In this document: piece by piece, positions 33,698 to 44,149 of the stretch | How the letters are laid out: each line of letters opens with the position of its first letter | How positions within the stretch are numbered: position 1 is the stretch's first letter | Origin: Anomaloglossus baeobatrachus | Lineage: Eukaryota; Chordata; Amphibia; Anura; Aromobatidae | DNA: 64,000 bases | Reading direction: 5' to 3' | NCBI RefSeq assembly: GCF_048569485.1 | Contig: NC_134355.1 | Coordinates: forward strand, 560,907,642-560,971,641 | The notes under the pieces: generated by a model | Told to the model about the DNA's origin: nothing | Database searches by the model: none | Seen by the model: only the letters and a program-made list of their open reading frames with translations | Position numbers and translations under genes: made by a program

Positions 33698-34461
33698 TTA
33701 GTAATTTTTCTCTTATTAAAGTCCTTTCATTGTCCCCATAAAGTATGATGCCAACAAAGGTTCCCCCTTAAACACAGTATGATACCCCACAGTAAATCCC
33801 TACACACGCACGGAATGATGACCCTAGTGTACCCCCCTGATTCACACTGTATATCAGCATATTGCACTTTATTATGGCATTTGATTTTGAGACAAGAGAG
33901 GCGGCATGGAATTGTTATTGATAGTGGTGGCCATCCTTTTCTTGGGTCGTTCCTTGTGTTCCCTTTCTCGACCCCCTAAGGTAAAGTATAGTGACCCCAA
34001 CACAGCATAATCCCCAACTGTGATCCCTACAAAGCCGTCCAAATAGTATAATGGGCCCCACACCACATAAATGTCCATCAATAATAATGGGCCCAATAGG
34101 CTTTCCACATAGTCCATCAAAGTGAGAGAATAACTGGACTACTAGTTTTCTGCTCTTGGTATTCAATGAGGCTTTTAATTTTGAGGGTAATTGTATTTAA
34201 AAAAATCACCTGTATGAAATGTTAAAATAATTTTTATCCCTTTCACTACTTTTTTTTTTCTACATTCCCAAACAATATGTAATACACATAGTCACATACA
34301 AGTGACAAACATAAAAGGGTGCAAAAACGACATAAGATTAAATTTGTACCATTTTCTAAAAAGCAAGGGGCAAACTAAATAGTATATGGCTAAAAGACTG
34401 GGTTATGTGCCAAATCTCCATGTAACCGTCAGCAATGGTTGGCTGAGTTTTATTATGGTTA
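33698..34461. other. CROCC intron, no recognised feature
   Basis: Intronic sequence, AT-rich. No repeat ends or coding segments recognised. Confidence 0.4.
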
Positions 34462-34652
34462 GGCCACGTGCACACGTTGAGTACTTGGTGGGTTTTTCAT
34501 CTCAGTATTTGTAAGCCAAAACCAGGAGTGGGTAAGAAATGCAGAAGTGGAGCTCATATTTCTATTAAACTTTTCATCTGATTGTTCCACTCCTGGTTTT
34601 GGCTACAAATAGGTAAAAAAACTCACCAAATACCCAGAACGTGCACATGGCC
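34462..34652. mobile_element. Short MITE, GGCCACGTGCACACG ends
   Basis: Ends GGCCACGTGCACACGTTG and GAACGTGCACATGGCC; interior arms GCCAAAACCAGGAGTGG and CCACTCCTGGTTTTGGC pair perfectly around a ~60-bp loop. It lies 82 bp from CROCC exon 7. Confidence 0.8.
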
Positions 34653-34734
34653 AATTGGGTGCATCCTATACACGCCTAGCATTACACACTACTCAACATT
34701 GCAACAATGTTATTTAATACCCATAAGTAATTAC

Positions 34735-34914
34735 CTGCTCCTCCAGGCCCCTGACCCTCTGCCTATGAGCTCTTTCTCTACACTCCAAGGTGCTTTCCAC
34801 CTGCTGCTGAGCAATTCGCAGTCTTTCACCCTCTGTATCCAGCTCCTGACGATGTCTCATACTGAGTTCCATAAGTCTTTGAGAATGAGCACGTTCCAGC
34901 TCTGTCATCTGTGT
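34735..34914 (-). CDS. CROCC: CROCC coding exon 7 of 8
   Basis: 180 nt, 60 residues, phase 0: TQMTELERAHSQRLMEL to ERAHRQRVRGLEEQ. The last 14 residues are identical to human rootletin as I recall it. Two acceptors 6 nt apart are possible (TTAG|ACACAG and CACAG|ATG); the first is chosen because it restores TQ aligned with human AQ. Donor CAG|GTAATT. Confidence 0.93.
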
Positions 34915-34945
34915 CTAATGAAATATAATAAAGGATGATATACAG

Positions 34946-35720
34946 TTAGGTCCAGAAATATTTGGTCAATGACACACCTTTTACATTATAGCTGTTTACC
35001 AAATATTTCATTATACATTGGATCATTTAATCGATATGGGCTTAGAGTGCAGACTCATCTTTAATTTGAGGGTATCATATCCTAATTGTAGTGAGGGATT
35101 AAAAATTACAATTCTTTAATACGTAGTTGCCTATTTTTCATAAGACCAAAGGTAATTGAATAATTATATCAAAATCTCTGTAATGGGCTGCATGAGCTAT
35201 TCCCTCATTAGCCCATCATCAACTAAGCAGGTAAAAGGTCTGGAGCTGATTCCTGGTGTAGCACAGGGTCACTAGTATTTAGTAATGATGTGACTGAAGA
35301 CAGAAGAACACAAATTAATTCTGAATTGTACAAGAATACTCTCTGCTCAGATTCAACCAAGTGCAGCAAGGTTGACTGGATGGCGCTTCACAGTACAGAT
35401 GGATAATAATCAAAAACATACTGCAAAAGCAACCCAGGAGTGGAATATTCTGCAATGGCCAGGACAATCATCAGATTTAAAACCCATTGAGCTGCATTTC
35501 ACATGCTTAAGACAAAACGTAAGACAGAAAGACCTACAAACAACCAATATTGAAGTCGGCTGCAGTAAAGGCCGGCAAAGCATCTCAAAGAAGGAAACCC
35601 TATATTTGGTAATGACCATTGCTTACAGCCTTCAGGCAGTCATTGCCTACAAAGTATTAAATATGAACATTTTAGTGGCTATGCTCTGGAGCTTAGCAGC
35701 AGCATGTAAAATGGGCTCCT
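34946..35720 (+). mobile_element. Internally deleted Tc1 (TACAGTTAGGTCC end)
   Basis: The left end TACAGTTAGGTCCAGAAATA is the TIR of a common vertebrate Tc1 type; the same TIR closes the copy at 43267-43298. Then comes AT-rich leader and a fragment of the C-terminal transposase region (MDNNQKHTAKATQEWN and WPGQSSDLKPIE at 35395-35490, the D-N-x-x-KH and SPDLNPIE motifs). The N-terminal and central transposase and the right TIR are missing. Confidence 0.75.
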
Positions 35721-36700
35721 AGAATCCTGACCTAAAAATCCTACCAGAGGTCCCAGAGGTCCCACACGGTGCCTCTAATTTGTCCCCCCTCGGCATCTGA
35801 TGTGACCCCCCTAAGCAGTAAGAGGTCTGGTGTGCCAGGAAAGGTGAAACTGTGTGTTCTTGGTGAGTTGAGGAGAAGTGCAGGAAAGCTGTGGTTGGCA
35901 GCCATCTTAGGTGCTGGAGAAACTGCAGTGCGACACTGTGGGGCAGAAGGAGAGGGTTCCCCAGAGGATCAGCGGCAACACTGACTTGGAGCACGGTGAG
36001 TCCTGGCTATGCTTCTCAGTGATGCTGTGGCGGTGTTGTGCTGAGAGTGGAGGCAGTGGCCGCTGCTATGGAGAGGGTGAGGTGAAAAACTCCTCTTGAT
36101 CCTAGTGCCTGGTGCCACATCCTTAAATATAAGTGCTTTAAAGGGCCCCCGCGATGCTACACAACAGTCCATATCCCAAGACCCACATTACCCTGAGGCA
36201 AGTTGAGGAAACCGCATGGCAGACACAAAAAAGCAGCAGAAAGATTATGGTGATTGGTCCCCAGGATGGTTCAGGTAGATCAGGGAACAGGAAGATGAGA
36301 GCTGCATCAGAGGAGATAGTTGCTAAACTGGGACAATATGCACATAGACCCCAATTAGAAACACCTGATGGATGGACTGGGGGGGTACCACTCTAAAATA
36401 CTCAAACACACATGGAATCGGGTCCAGATGTTCATCGCTAGTGCAGGAAGAAAAGAGGAAGGTAGCTCGGGAGAAAAAAATGGACTTAGCATCACAGGGC
36501 CAACAGGTGGGAGATGTTCTCACAGAAGGATGGCATGTTCCAGTTTTCAGGAAACTCAGGACAACTCTCCATTTCTGCAGGATGTTCTTAACACCATTAA
36601 TACATATGTTTAGGGGTCACCCATAAACCCTCTCCCTATTGCCAGGGCCTCTGTTTCAATTTCCTTTGCGCCGTATGCTGGGCAAAATCTGGCGCTAGCT
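35721..36700. other. CROCC intron with unclassified repeat-like sequence
   Basis: GC-richer than its surroundings, with short open frames (for example 36372-36626 +). It reads like the 5' part of a LINE or a retroposed leader, but I find no diagnostic motif. Not called as a gene. Confidence 0.3.
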
Positions 36701-36844
36701 TGACACATAGCCTCTGATCAGTATATACAGTAGATGACTAATCTTATAGTCTATAAGTGCCAAGGATTTCGTAAATTTTATACTAGAGTACATCCACACA
36801 ACTCTCTAACTAGATTCAATAGTGCCAAATAGTCAAAAACTTAC

Positions 36845-36976
36845 CTCCAAATATTGATTCTGTCTCTGTGCCTCAGTCATATCTTTTTTCATGGATATCA
36901 CCAATTGGTTTAGTTGCTCCTTCTCTACATTGAGCCGTTGTGTTTCCCCTTCCAACCGCAGCTGTTCACGCTTCAC
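36845..36976 (-). CDS. CROCC: CROCC coding exon 6 of 8
   Basis: 132 nt, 44 residues, phase 0: VKREQLRLEGETQRLNVEK through EAQRQNQYLE. Human equivalent VEREKLRSHEDTVRLSAEK...EAQRQIQQLE, same length. Acceptor TATAG|GTG and consensus donor GAG|GTAAGT. Confidence 0.93.
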
Positions 36977-37407
36977 CTATAATAGAGCAATGTGAATAAC
37001 CCCAGGAGTCTCCAAAATGTATACTCTAGAGATGATTCCAGAACTCCACTACAATTAGTTGTATACAAGTGGACTTGTGGCTCATAGTCTCTACAAGTTA
37101 CACTAACAATTATCTTATTTACATAAAGCCTCATTCAGACATCTGTTAAACATGGTCTGTGTATGGATTGTGACGTGTGGACTAACCATGAATCAGACGT
37201 CTGTGAAACATGGTCCATGTATGGATCTTGATCTGTGGACTGACCGTAGATCTCCTCACCTGAACTTGACAGTCTCATAGACAAATATGACGCTGTTGAG
37301 TTCGGAATGGTAGACCTGCGGCCAGTCTATTCATGACAATCCATGGACAATGTTTCACAGATGTGTGAATTAAGTTTTAGAGGATGATTCCTGTAGAATG
37401 GTGTTAC
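36977..37407. other. CROCC intron; ATGGTCTGTGTATGG internal repeat
   Basis: A GTGTATGGAT..GTG motif is repeated at about 37155 and 37215 and inverted near 37330, suggesting a decayed small MITE (37130-37375). Nothing coding. Confidence 0.4.
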
Positions 37408-37587
37408 CTTTTCCAGAGCAGCTCTCAAAGTGTTGTTCCCTTTCTCTAGAAGGGTGGCAGAGTGCTGAATGTCCTGTTTATCAATTTCAACCTGTGTCTT
37501 GTCTCCATGAAGTGTCTTTACTCTTTCTTGCAGGTCAATAAGTACAACACCTTGTTCCTTCTCCCTGTGCTGGTGTTTGAGAAGAGC
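37408..37587 (-). CDS. CROCC: CROCC coding exon 5 of 8
   Basis: 180 nt, 60 residues, phase 0: ALLKHQHREKEQGVVL through LLEKGNNTLRAALEK (human RLEKDRVALRRTLDK). Acceptor TTTTAG|GCT, donor AAG|GTAACA. Compared with my recollection of the human protein, about seven residues (one heptad) are absent in the middle, which would keep the coiled-coil register. Confidence 0.9.
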
Positions 37588-37725
37588 CTAAAATGGATAA
37601 AAAATGAGTTAAACAAACAAAAAAGTGTGAAGAAACTCTGCTTTTATCACAAAAACTCTAAATATGTCAACTTTTTATGTATCTACTTGCCAATAGAATT
37701 GGTTGCGGTAGTTGCTGTCCATTAA

Positions 37726-37922
37726 GCCAGCTTTACACCTTACAATTAGGTGTGCGATCTCGTATGCGATGTGACACGCCCAGGTTGCATATGGGATCTT
37801 AGGAGATTGCACGTAGGTCGTTCATTTGCTGTCACACGTGCGTTAGTAGTCTATGTTAAATTGATCAATTTTGTGTGCGATCCTTTAGATCATGTGTTCT
37901 GTGACGTATGCATTGGGCACCC
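37726..37922. mobile_element. TTTACACG-family MITE, left end only (copy 7)
   Basis: Starts GCCAGCTTTACACCTTACAA after ATTAA, followed by GTGCGATCTCGTATGCGAT as in the 63643 copy. It breaks off at a 17-base T-run where the next repeat module begins. Confidence 0.6.
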
Positions 37923-39282
37923 TTTTTTTTTTTTTTTTTAATTTATTGACTTGCCAAGCGTGTGTAATGAGTAGGGATGCGTTTTTACTATGTCATCTGC
38001 CATTCAGCTCTGCTACATGGCCGCTGACAGCAGACACAGACAGCCATGTAGCAGAGCTGATTGGCAGATGACAGCAGACACAGACAGAGCCGCACGATCA
38101 GAATGAACTCGGGTTAACTTCACCCGACTTCATTGTCATGATGCGGCTCTGTCTGTGTCACGTCCTGATTAGCGGTAACCTGTGAAGGGCTCATCGGTGA
38201 CCGCTAAACTCCTGAGTAACTGAATTGAGCAACCCTCTCTCATATACTCACCGATCCCCGGCGCTGCACGGCATTCACACTGCTCCGGCGGCTTTTACTA
38301 TTTTGAAAAAGCCGGCAGCTCATTAAACAATCTCGTATTCCCTGCTTTCCCCGCCCACAGGCGCCTATGATTGGTTGCAGTGAGACACGCCCCCACGCTG
38401 AGTGACAGGTGTCTCACTGCACCCAATCACAGCAGCCGGTGGGCGTGTCTATAGTGTGCAGTGAAATAAATAATTAAATAATTTAAAAAAACGGCGTGCG
38501 GTCCCCCCCTATTTTAATACCAGCCAGATAAAGCCTTACGGCTGAAGGCTGGTATTCTCAGGATGGGGAGCTCCACGTTATGGGGAGCCCCCAGCCTAAC
38601 AATATCAGTCAGCAGCCGCCCAGAATTGCCGCATACATTAGATGCGACAGTTCTGGGACTGTACCCATCTCTTCCCGATTTGCCCTGGTGCGTTGGCAAA
38701 CCGGGGTAATAAGGAGTTATTGGCAGCCCATAGCTGCCAATAAGTCCTAGATTAATCATGTCAGGCGTCTCCCCGAGATTCCTTCCATGATTAATCTGTA
38801 AGTGACAGTAAATAAACACACACACCCAAAAAACTCCTTTATTAGAAATAAAAAACACAAACATATACCCTGGTTCACCACTTTAATAAGCCCGAAAAAG
38901 CCCTCCATGTCCGGTGTAATCCAGGATGCTCCAGCGTCGCTTCCAGCTCTGCTCCATGGAGGTGACCGGAGTTGCAGTAGACACCGCCGCTCCTGTCATC
39001 TCCACGCAGCAAATGAAGACAGCCGCGCGATCAGCTGAGCTGTCACTGAGGTTACCCGCTGTCACTGGATCCAGCGGTGGCCGCGGGTAACCTCAGTGAC
39101 AGCTCAGCTGATCGCGCGGCTGTCTTCATTTGCTGCGTGGAGGTGACAGGATCGGATGTGTCTTCAGCAGCTCCGATCACCTCCATGCAGTAGAGCTGGA
39201 AGCGACGCTGAAGCATCCTGGATTACGCCGGACATGGAGGGCTTTTTCGGGCTTATTAAAGTGGTGAACCAGGGTATAAGTG
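37923..39282. repeat. GGCGTGCGGTCCCCCC module repeat and 410-bp palindrome
   Basis: 37970-38220 holds the GGCTCTGTCTGTGT modules; 38340-38870 holds the TATGATTGGTTGCAGTGA, ACGGCGTGCGGTCCCCCC and TTAGATGCGACAGTT modules, all shared with the 11733-13390 element. 38866-39282 is an inverted repeat centred near 39072 (CCTGGTTCACCACTTTAATA ... AAAGTGGTGAACCAGG). No outer TIR pair is found, so it is probably a rearranged or truncated relative of that element. It abuts the cut end of a Tc1 transposase at 39283. Confidence 0.65.
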
Positions 39283-39892
39283 ACCCAGTGCCATTGAAAG
39301 CCATGCATGCCCATGCCATCACGTTGCCTCCACCATGTTTTACAGAGGATGTGGTGTGCCTTGGATCATGTGCCGTTCCCTTTCTTCTCCAAACTTTTTT
39401 CTTCCCATCATTCTGGTACAGGTTGATCTCTGTCTCATCTGTCCATAGAATACTTTTCCAGAACTGAGCTGGCTTCATGAGGTGTTTTTCAGCAAATTTA
39501 ACTCTGGCCTGTCTATTTTTGGAATTCATGAATGGTTTGCATCTAGATATGAACCCTTTGTATTTACTTTCATGGAGTCTTCTCTTTACTGTTGACTTCG
39601 AGACAGATACACCTACTTCACTGAGAGTGTTCTGGACTTCAGTTGATGTTGTGAACGGTTTCTTCCTCACCAAAGAAAGTATGCGGCGATCATCCACCAC
39701 TGTTGTCATCCGTGGACGCCCAGGCCTTTTTGAGTTCCCAAGCTCACCAGTCAATTCCTTTTTTCTCAGAATGTACCCGACTGTTGATTTTGCTACTCCA
39801 AGCATGTCTGCTATCTCTCTGATGGATTTTTTCTTTTTTTTCAGCCTCAGGATGATCTGCTTCCCCTCAATTGAGAGTTCCTTAGACCGCAT
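39283..39892 (-). pseudogene. Tc1 transposase, C-terminally truncated
   Basis: Starts at 39892, MRSKELSIEGKQIILRLKKK. About 203 residues are open: an HTH (IREIADMLGVAKSTVGYILR), a GRPR-type AT hook (KRPGRPRM), a second HTH (STVKRRLHESKYKG) and the first catalytic Asp (ILWTDETEINLYQ). The ORF then runs through GGGNVMAWACMAFNGTGSL, where Tc1 sequence stops. The second Asp and the last Asp/Glu are lost, so it cannot be active. Confidence 0.9.
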
Positions 39893-40224
39893 GTTGTCTG
39901 GTCACAGCAACAGCTTCCAAATGCAAAACCACACACCTGTAATCAACCCCAGACCTTTTAACTACTTCATTGATTACAGGTTAACGAGGGAGACACCTTC
40001 AGAGTTAATTGCAGCCCTTAGAGTCCCTTGTCCAATTACTTTTGGTCCCTTGAAAAAGAGGAGGCTATGCATTACAGTGCTATGATTCCTAAACCCTTTC
40101 TCCGATTTGGATGTGAAAACTCTCATATTGCAGCTGGGAGTGTGCACTTTCAGCCCATATTATATATATATTTGTATTTCTGAACATGTTTTTGTAAACA
40201 GCTAAAATAACAAAACTTGTGTCA
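39283..40224 (-). mobile_element. Tc1 (TACAGTTAGGTCC type), cut at 3' end, split by a 3-kb MITE
   Basis: Contains most of the transposase and the 5' leader. The leader runs to AAACAGCTAAAATAACAAAA at about 40196 and then GTGTCA; the family continuation CTGTCCAAATATTTCTGGAC is found at 43270, after the MITE. The transposase C-terminus and right TIR are lost at 39282. Confidence 0.9.
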
Positions 40225-40697
40225 GGGTATGTGCTCACGTTGCTTTTTTTTCCGCGCGGAAAAAAACGCACCCTCTGGCAGAGGGGAGAATTGTAAACAA
40301 TGCTTTTTGAGAAACAACGCATCGAAAACGCATGCGTTTTTCATGCGTTTTTCATGCGTTTTTTTAGGTGCGTTTTTTAAGACTTGTCAGTGTTAATAAA
40401 GTTGGTTGAACACAGACCTTTGGAAAAAAAAACCTGTGATGTAATTTCCTTCTCCACATTCTGTTTGGATAAATGGGAGGGCTTGGAATGGAAGGAGCAC
40501 CATTTGAATTTTGGAAAAGTTGAAATAAACTTCGCGCACCGAGCCCCTTAGGTACCTATACGTCAGAAAACCCCCACAAGTGACCCCATTTTGGAATCTG
40601 CACCCATCAAGGATTTTATTCAGGAGTATATTAAGCATTTTGAATCCACAGCTACTTCACCCAAAATGTTGCTGTAGCAACAATATTCTCACTTTTA

Positions 40698-41332
40698 GGC
40701 CCGTTTCACACGTCAGTGAAAAACACTGACGTTTTTCACTGGCGTGTAAAACACGCACATGTCCCTCCGTGTGCCGTGAATCACGGCACACATGGGTTGT
40801 CTAAGTGCAATCCGGGCTCCGTTCTCCGTGGCCCGTGATTGCACTTAGAGATTAACTCACCTGTGCCCGCTCCCGCTCTCCATGGTGCTGATCGCTCCCG
40901 CGGTGCAGCATCCGGCTGGCGCTGACCCCCGCAGCAGCTGCTTCCGGGTCGGCTGTGTCGTGCATCATGAATATGCGCGACAATAATGAGCCGGCTCAGA
41001 AGCAGCAGGCTGCACGGGCTGCAGAGGACATCGCTGGACGCCGGGTGAGTTAAAATGATTTTTATTTTAAAAGCACGTTTTTTTCTGGCACGTGTTTCAC
41101 GGACCACACCACTGCGTGGTCCGTGGGACATCAGTGATGCCAGAAAAAAATGGACATGTCTCCGTGCGGCAATCACGCACACGCAGGTACGCCGCACGGA
41201 GACACGTGCAGTGAAAAATCACTGACGTGTGAGCAGACCCATTCATTACAATGGGTCTGCGTATGTCAGTGATTCTGGTACGTTTAAAAAAAAGCACAAA
41301 CGTACCAGAATCACTGACGTGTGAAAGGGGCC
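40698..41332. mobile_element. CACACGTCAGTG-family MITE
   Basis: TIRs GGCCCGTTTCACACGTCAGTG and CACTGACGTGTGAAAGGGGCC, nearly perfect. Flanks TTA and TAA. Same layout as 30311-30910 and 59280-59918: tip, GCACACGTGTG-like block, central CAGCAGC region, CCGTGTGACA-like block, tip. Confidence 0.85.
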
Positions 41333-41335
41333 TAA

Positions 41336-41662
41336 GGCTATGTGGCCATAATCCAGCGACACGGCGTCTAGTACACAGTGCCAGCCTTCCTGCAGCTGCC
41401 CATGCCCACGATTTGGGTTCAGGCTGCTGTGGAGCTCTATACTACCTGCAGAGAACACTCGTCTCCGCAGCATAAATTGACATGCTGAGGCTCGGGAAGC
41501 TGCGCCACCGGTCAGTTTATGCTGCGGAGAAAAGAAGCACAGTGGGCATGGGATCTCCAAAAATCCTTCCACTGTGCTTCTACTGCACAACGCAGCGTTA
41601 TGGACGCAGGGAAAACACTCAGCGCCCATAACGCTGCAAACCCTGATTGTGGGCACACAACC
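41336..41662. mobile_element. GGCTATGTGGCC-type MITE with exact TAA duplication
   Basis: Ends GGCTATGTGGCCATAATC and GATTGTGGGCACACAACC; TAA at 41333-41335 and 41663-41665. The left TAA is shared with the previous MITE. Interior CTGCGGAGA and AACGCTG/CAGC arms; related to 15251-15557. Confidence 0.8.
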
Positions 41663-41799
41663 TAAAAAGCGTCAATGGATGAATGGATGTCAAATATATA
41701 TAACGTCTCACCCCCGCCTGCATATTCTAAGTTGGCACCTTTAGTACCTTTCATGTGGCACTAAAGGGTGCCTAGCTTAGTATTTATCCAATAAGAAAA

Positions 41800-42370
41800 A
41801 AAAAAAAAAACTGAAAAAAATGGCGTGGGGTCCCCCCTATTTTTGATAGCCAGTCAGGGTAAAGCAGACAGCTGTAGCCTGTAAACCACAGCTGCCAGCT
41901 TCATCTTGGCTGGTGATCAATTTGGAGGGCTCCCCATGTTTTTTTTTTTATTTATAAATAAAGAATTAAAAAAAAATAACGTGGGGTCCCCCCAAATTAG
42001 ATCACCAGCCAAGGTGAAGCTGACAGCTGGGGTCTGGTATTCTCAGGGTGGGAAGAGCCATGGTTATTGGACTCTTCCCAGCCTAAAAATAGCAGGCCGC
42101 AGCCGCCCCAGAAGTGGCGCATCCATTAGATGCGCCAATCCTGGCGCTTCGCCCCAACTCATCCCGCGCCCTGGTGCGTTGGCAAACGGGGTAATAAATG
42201 GGGTTGATACCAGATGTGTAATGTCACCTGGCATCAAGCCCAGCAATTAGTGATGTCACGGCGTCTATTAGATACCCGACATAACTAATTGACAGTAAAC
42301 AAAAGCAAAAAAAAAGACAAAAATTTTTTTATTAGAAAAAACACTCAAATCATTCCCTTGTTCTCCAATT
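41800..42370. repeat. GTGGGGTCCCCCC module (third copy)
   Basis: GGCGTGGGGTCCCCCCTATT at 41822 and a second AACGTGGGGTCCCCCC at 41979, then TATTAGATGCGCCAATCC-like, GGTGCGTTGGCAAAC and TTTTTTTATTAGAAAAAAC blocks, in the same order as at 12380-12720 and 38490-38850. The first block is duplicated here. Confidence 0.75.
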
Positions 42371-43266
42371 TAATCAAAAAAATTTGAAAAAAATGGGTCC
42401 GCAGAAATCCATATGGACGTCCCACGTCGCCTCTGGACCTTCTAGAATATGGGGGCACGTTCAGGGAACGTATCCCCTATTTTCTAGGAGGGCAGACCCT
42501 CCATTTGAGGAGAGTGGGTGCCAAAAATCTGCACCCACTCTCCCCGGGTCACAGCTGCAGAGTGCGAGCAGCCAGCACAGCTCTCTGAACACTGTGCTGG
42601 CTGTCAGCTGATCTGCACATGTGACCGGCCGGCGTCTGCTGTGAAGGAGGAGGGGGCCGCGGGGGATCAGCGCTGCAACCGGACAGGTGAGGGGGAATAC
42701 CGGGGGAATAGGGGGTGACCTGGCAGGGCCTGGGGGGCATTTTTCTGTCGCATGTGTTATTGCACATGCGACAGAAATCATAGGAGCAGGGCGGCCGGTG
42801 CGCTACTGTGCGCGCGGCCATGTTGGATTTTCGGGAGGGGGGGTCGGGGCGGGCACTTTGGCGACACCAGGGGCTTTACTGGACTTTGCCAGGAAGTGAG
42901 GTCAACAGGAAACCTCTTGACCTCACTTCCAGGTAAATGCCTGCGTTCTGGCGTGCCGACAAAGGCCGCGGACCGCAACAAAAAAGCAGCTCCCTGCGGT
43001 GTAGCTGCGGTCTGACCCCACATCATTGATTCAATGGGGGAGAGAACGCAGCTACACCGCACAAAAGAAGTGACATGCTGCTTTTCTTTCCGCACCGATT
43101 TTTGGCATCCAAAACGCTGCGTTTAGAAACGCAGCATGTGCACTGATTTTTCGGCTTTCTCATACACTTTGCTGGGAAAGCTGAACGCATGCAATTTGCC
43201 ACTGAAACGCTGCGGTTCTAAACGCAGCGTTTCCGTGGTAAAAAAACGCAACGTGTGCACACAGCC

Positions 43267-43298
43267 TCACTGTCCAAATATTTCTGGACCTAACTGTA
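43267..43298 (-). repeat. Tc1 terminal inverted repeat, outer end
   Basis: CTGTCCAAATATTTCTGGAC followed by CTAACTGTA completes the terminus of the Tc1 at 39283-40224 after the 3-kb MITE is removed. Confidence 0.9.
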
Positions 43299-43379
43299 AG
43301 TCTATGTGGACCCGAATCATAAACTTTAAAATGGTGCTAGAAGGGATAGGGTAATAGACCAGGCACATTATACTTACCA

Positions 43380-44145
43380 GTCTCTCGCACGGCAGTAACA
43401 CTACTTCCGGCCTCTCATTAACCTCATGCATATGCACGGCTTCCCCCACCCACAGGCAGTCCCGGCGTCTGTGATTGATTGCCGTCAGACGGCACCCCCA
43501 ACCTGTGTGAAATCATGTCTGACTGTTTGCAATCACAAACGCTGTGTGCGTGCCTATATTGGTGTAAAAATAAATAGATAAATTGGGGTAGGGTCCCCCC
43601 ATATACAAAACACAGATAAAGCATACAAATACAGACTGCAGCCCCCAGCCAAGTGCTTTTCTTTGATGTAAATTCTTCAAACTGCTGGATATACAGGGCT
43701 TATCTTGGCTGTGTATCAAAATTAGAGGGACCCCATACAGTTTTTTTACATGTAAATAAATAATTTTTAAAAATCGGCATGCGGTCCTCCCCAATTTTGA
43801 TACCCAGCCATGATAAAAGCGTCAGCTGGGGGCTGGCATTCTCATGCTGGGGAGGCCCATGGTTATTGGGCCCCCCAGCCTAAAAATAACAGCCTGTAGC
43901 CTCACAGAATTGTCGCATCCATTAGATGCAACAATACCGGAACTTTACAGGGCTCATTCCAATTGCCCTGGTAATAGAGATAATAAGGGGTTAATGATAG
44001 CTTAGAGCTGCCACTAAGCCCTAGATTAGTAACTAGTAGTAATCTGTAAGTGAAAAGAAATAAAAAGAAATACCGAAAAAATTCTTTACTTGAAATAAAA
44101 TATAAATAAACCCACTCTACTTCACCCCTTTATTAACCCTAAAGG
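43380..44145. repeat. GGTCCCCCC module (fourth copy)
   Basis: Shares CCCACAGGC...TGTGATTG, GGGTAGGGTCCCCCC (43587), CGGCATGCGGTCCTCCCC (43776), GCATCCATTAGATGCAACAA and ATAATAAGGGGTTAATG blocks with the other copies, in the same order, at lower similarity. No TIRs recognised. Confidence 0.65.
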
Positions 44146-44149
44146 CCCT

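Larger units (their letters stand above)
40225..43266. mobile_element. Large (3.0 kb) GGGTATGTGCTCACGTTGC-type MITE with exact TCA duplication
   Basis: TIRs GGGTATGTGCTCACGTTGC and GCAACGTGTGCACACAGCC. TCA at 40222-40224 and 43267-43269. Both flanks are Tc1 terminal repeat, so the outer boundary is certain. Inside, outer parts are AAAACGCATGCGTTTTT-rich; nested units are at 40698-41332, 41336-41662 and 41800-42370. A CGCATGTG...CACATGCG hairpin lies at 42749-42775 and a GGAAGTGAGGTCAA inverted pair at 42890-42930. Confidence 0.85.

Noticed and set aside
35372-35722. 116-codon frame containing DNNQKHTAKATQEW as a host gene
   Set aside because: It is the C-terminal remnant of a Tc1 transposase next to a Tc1 TIR.
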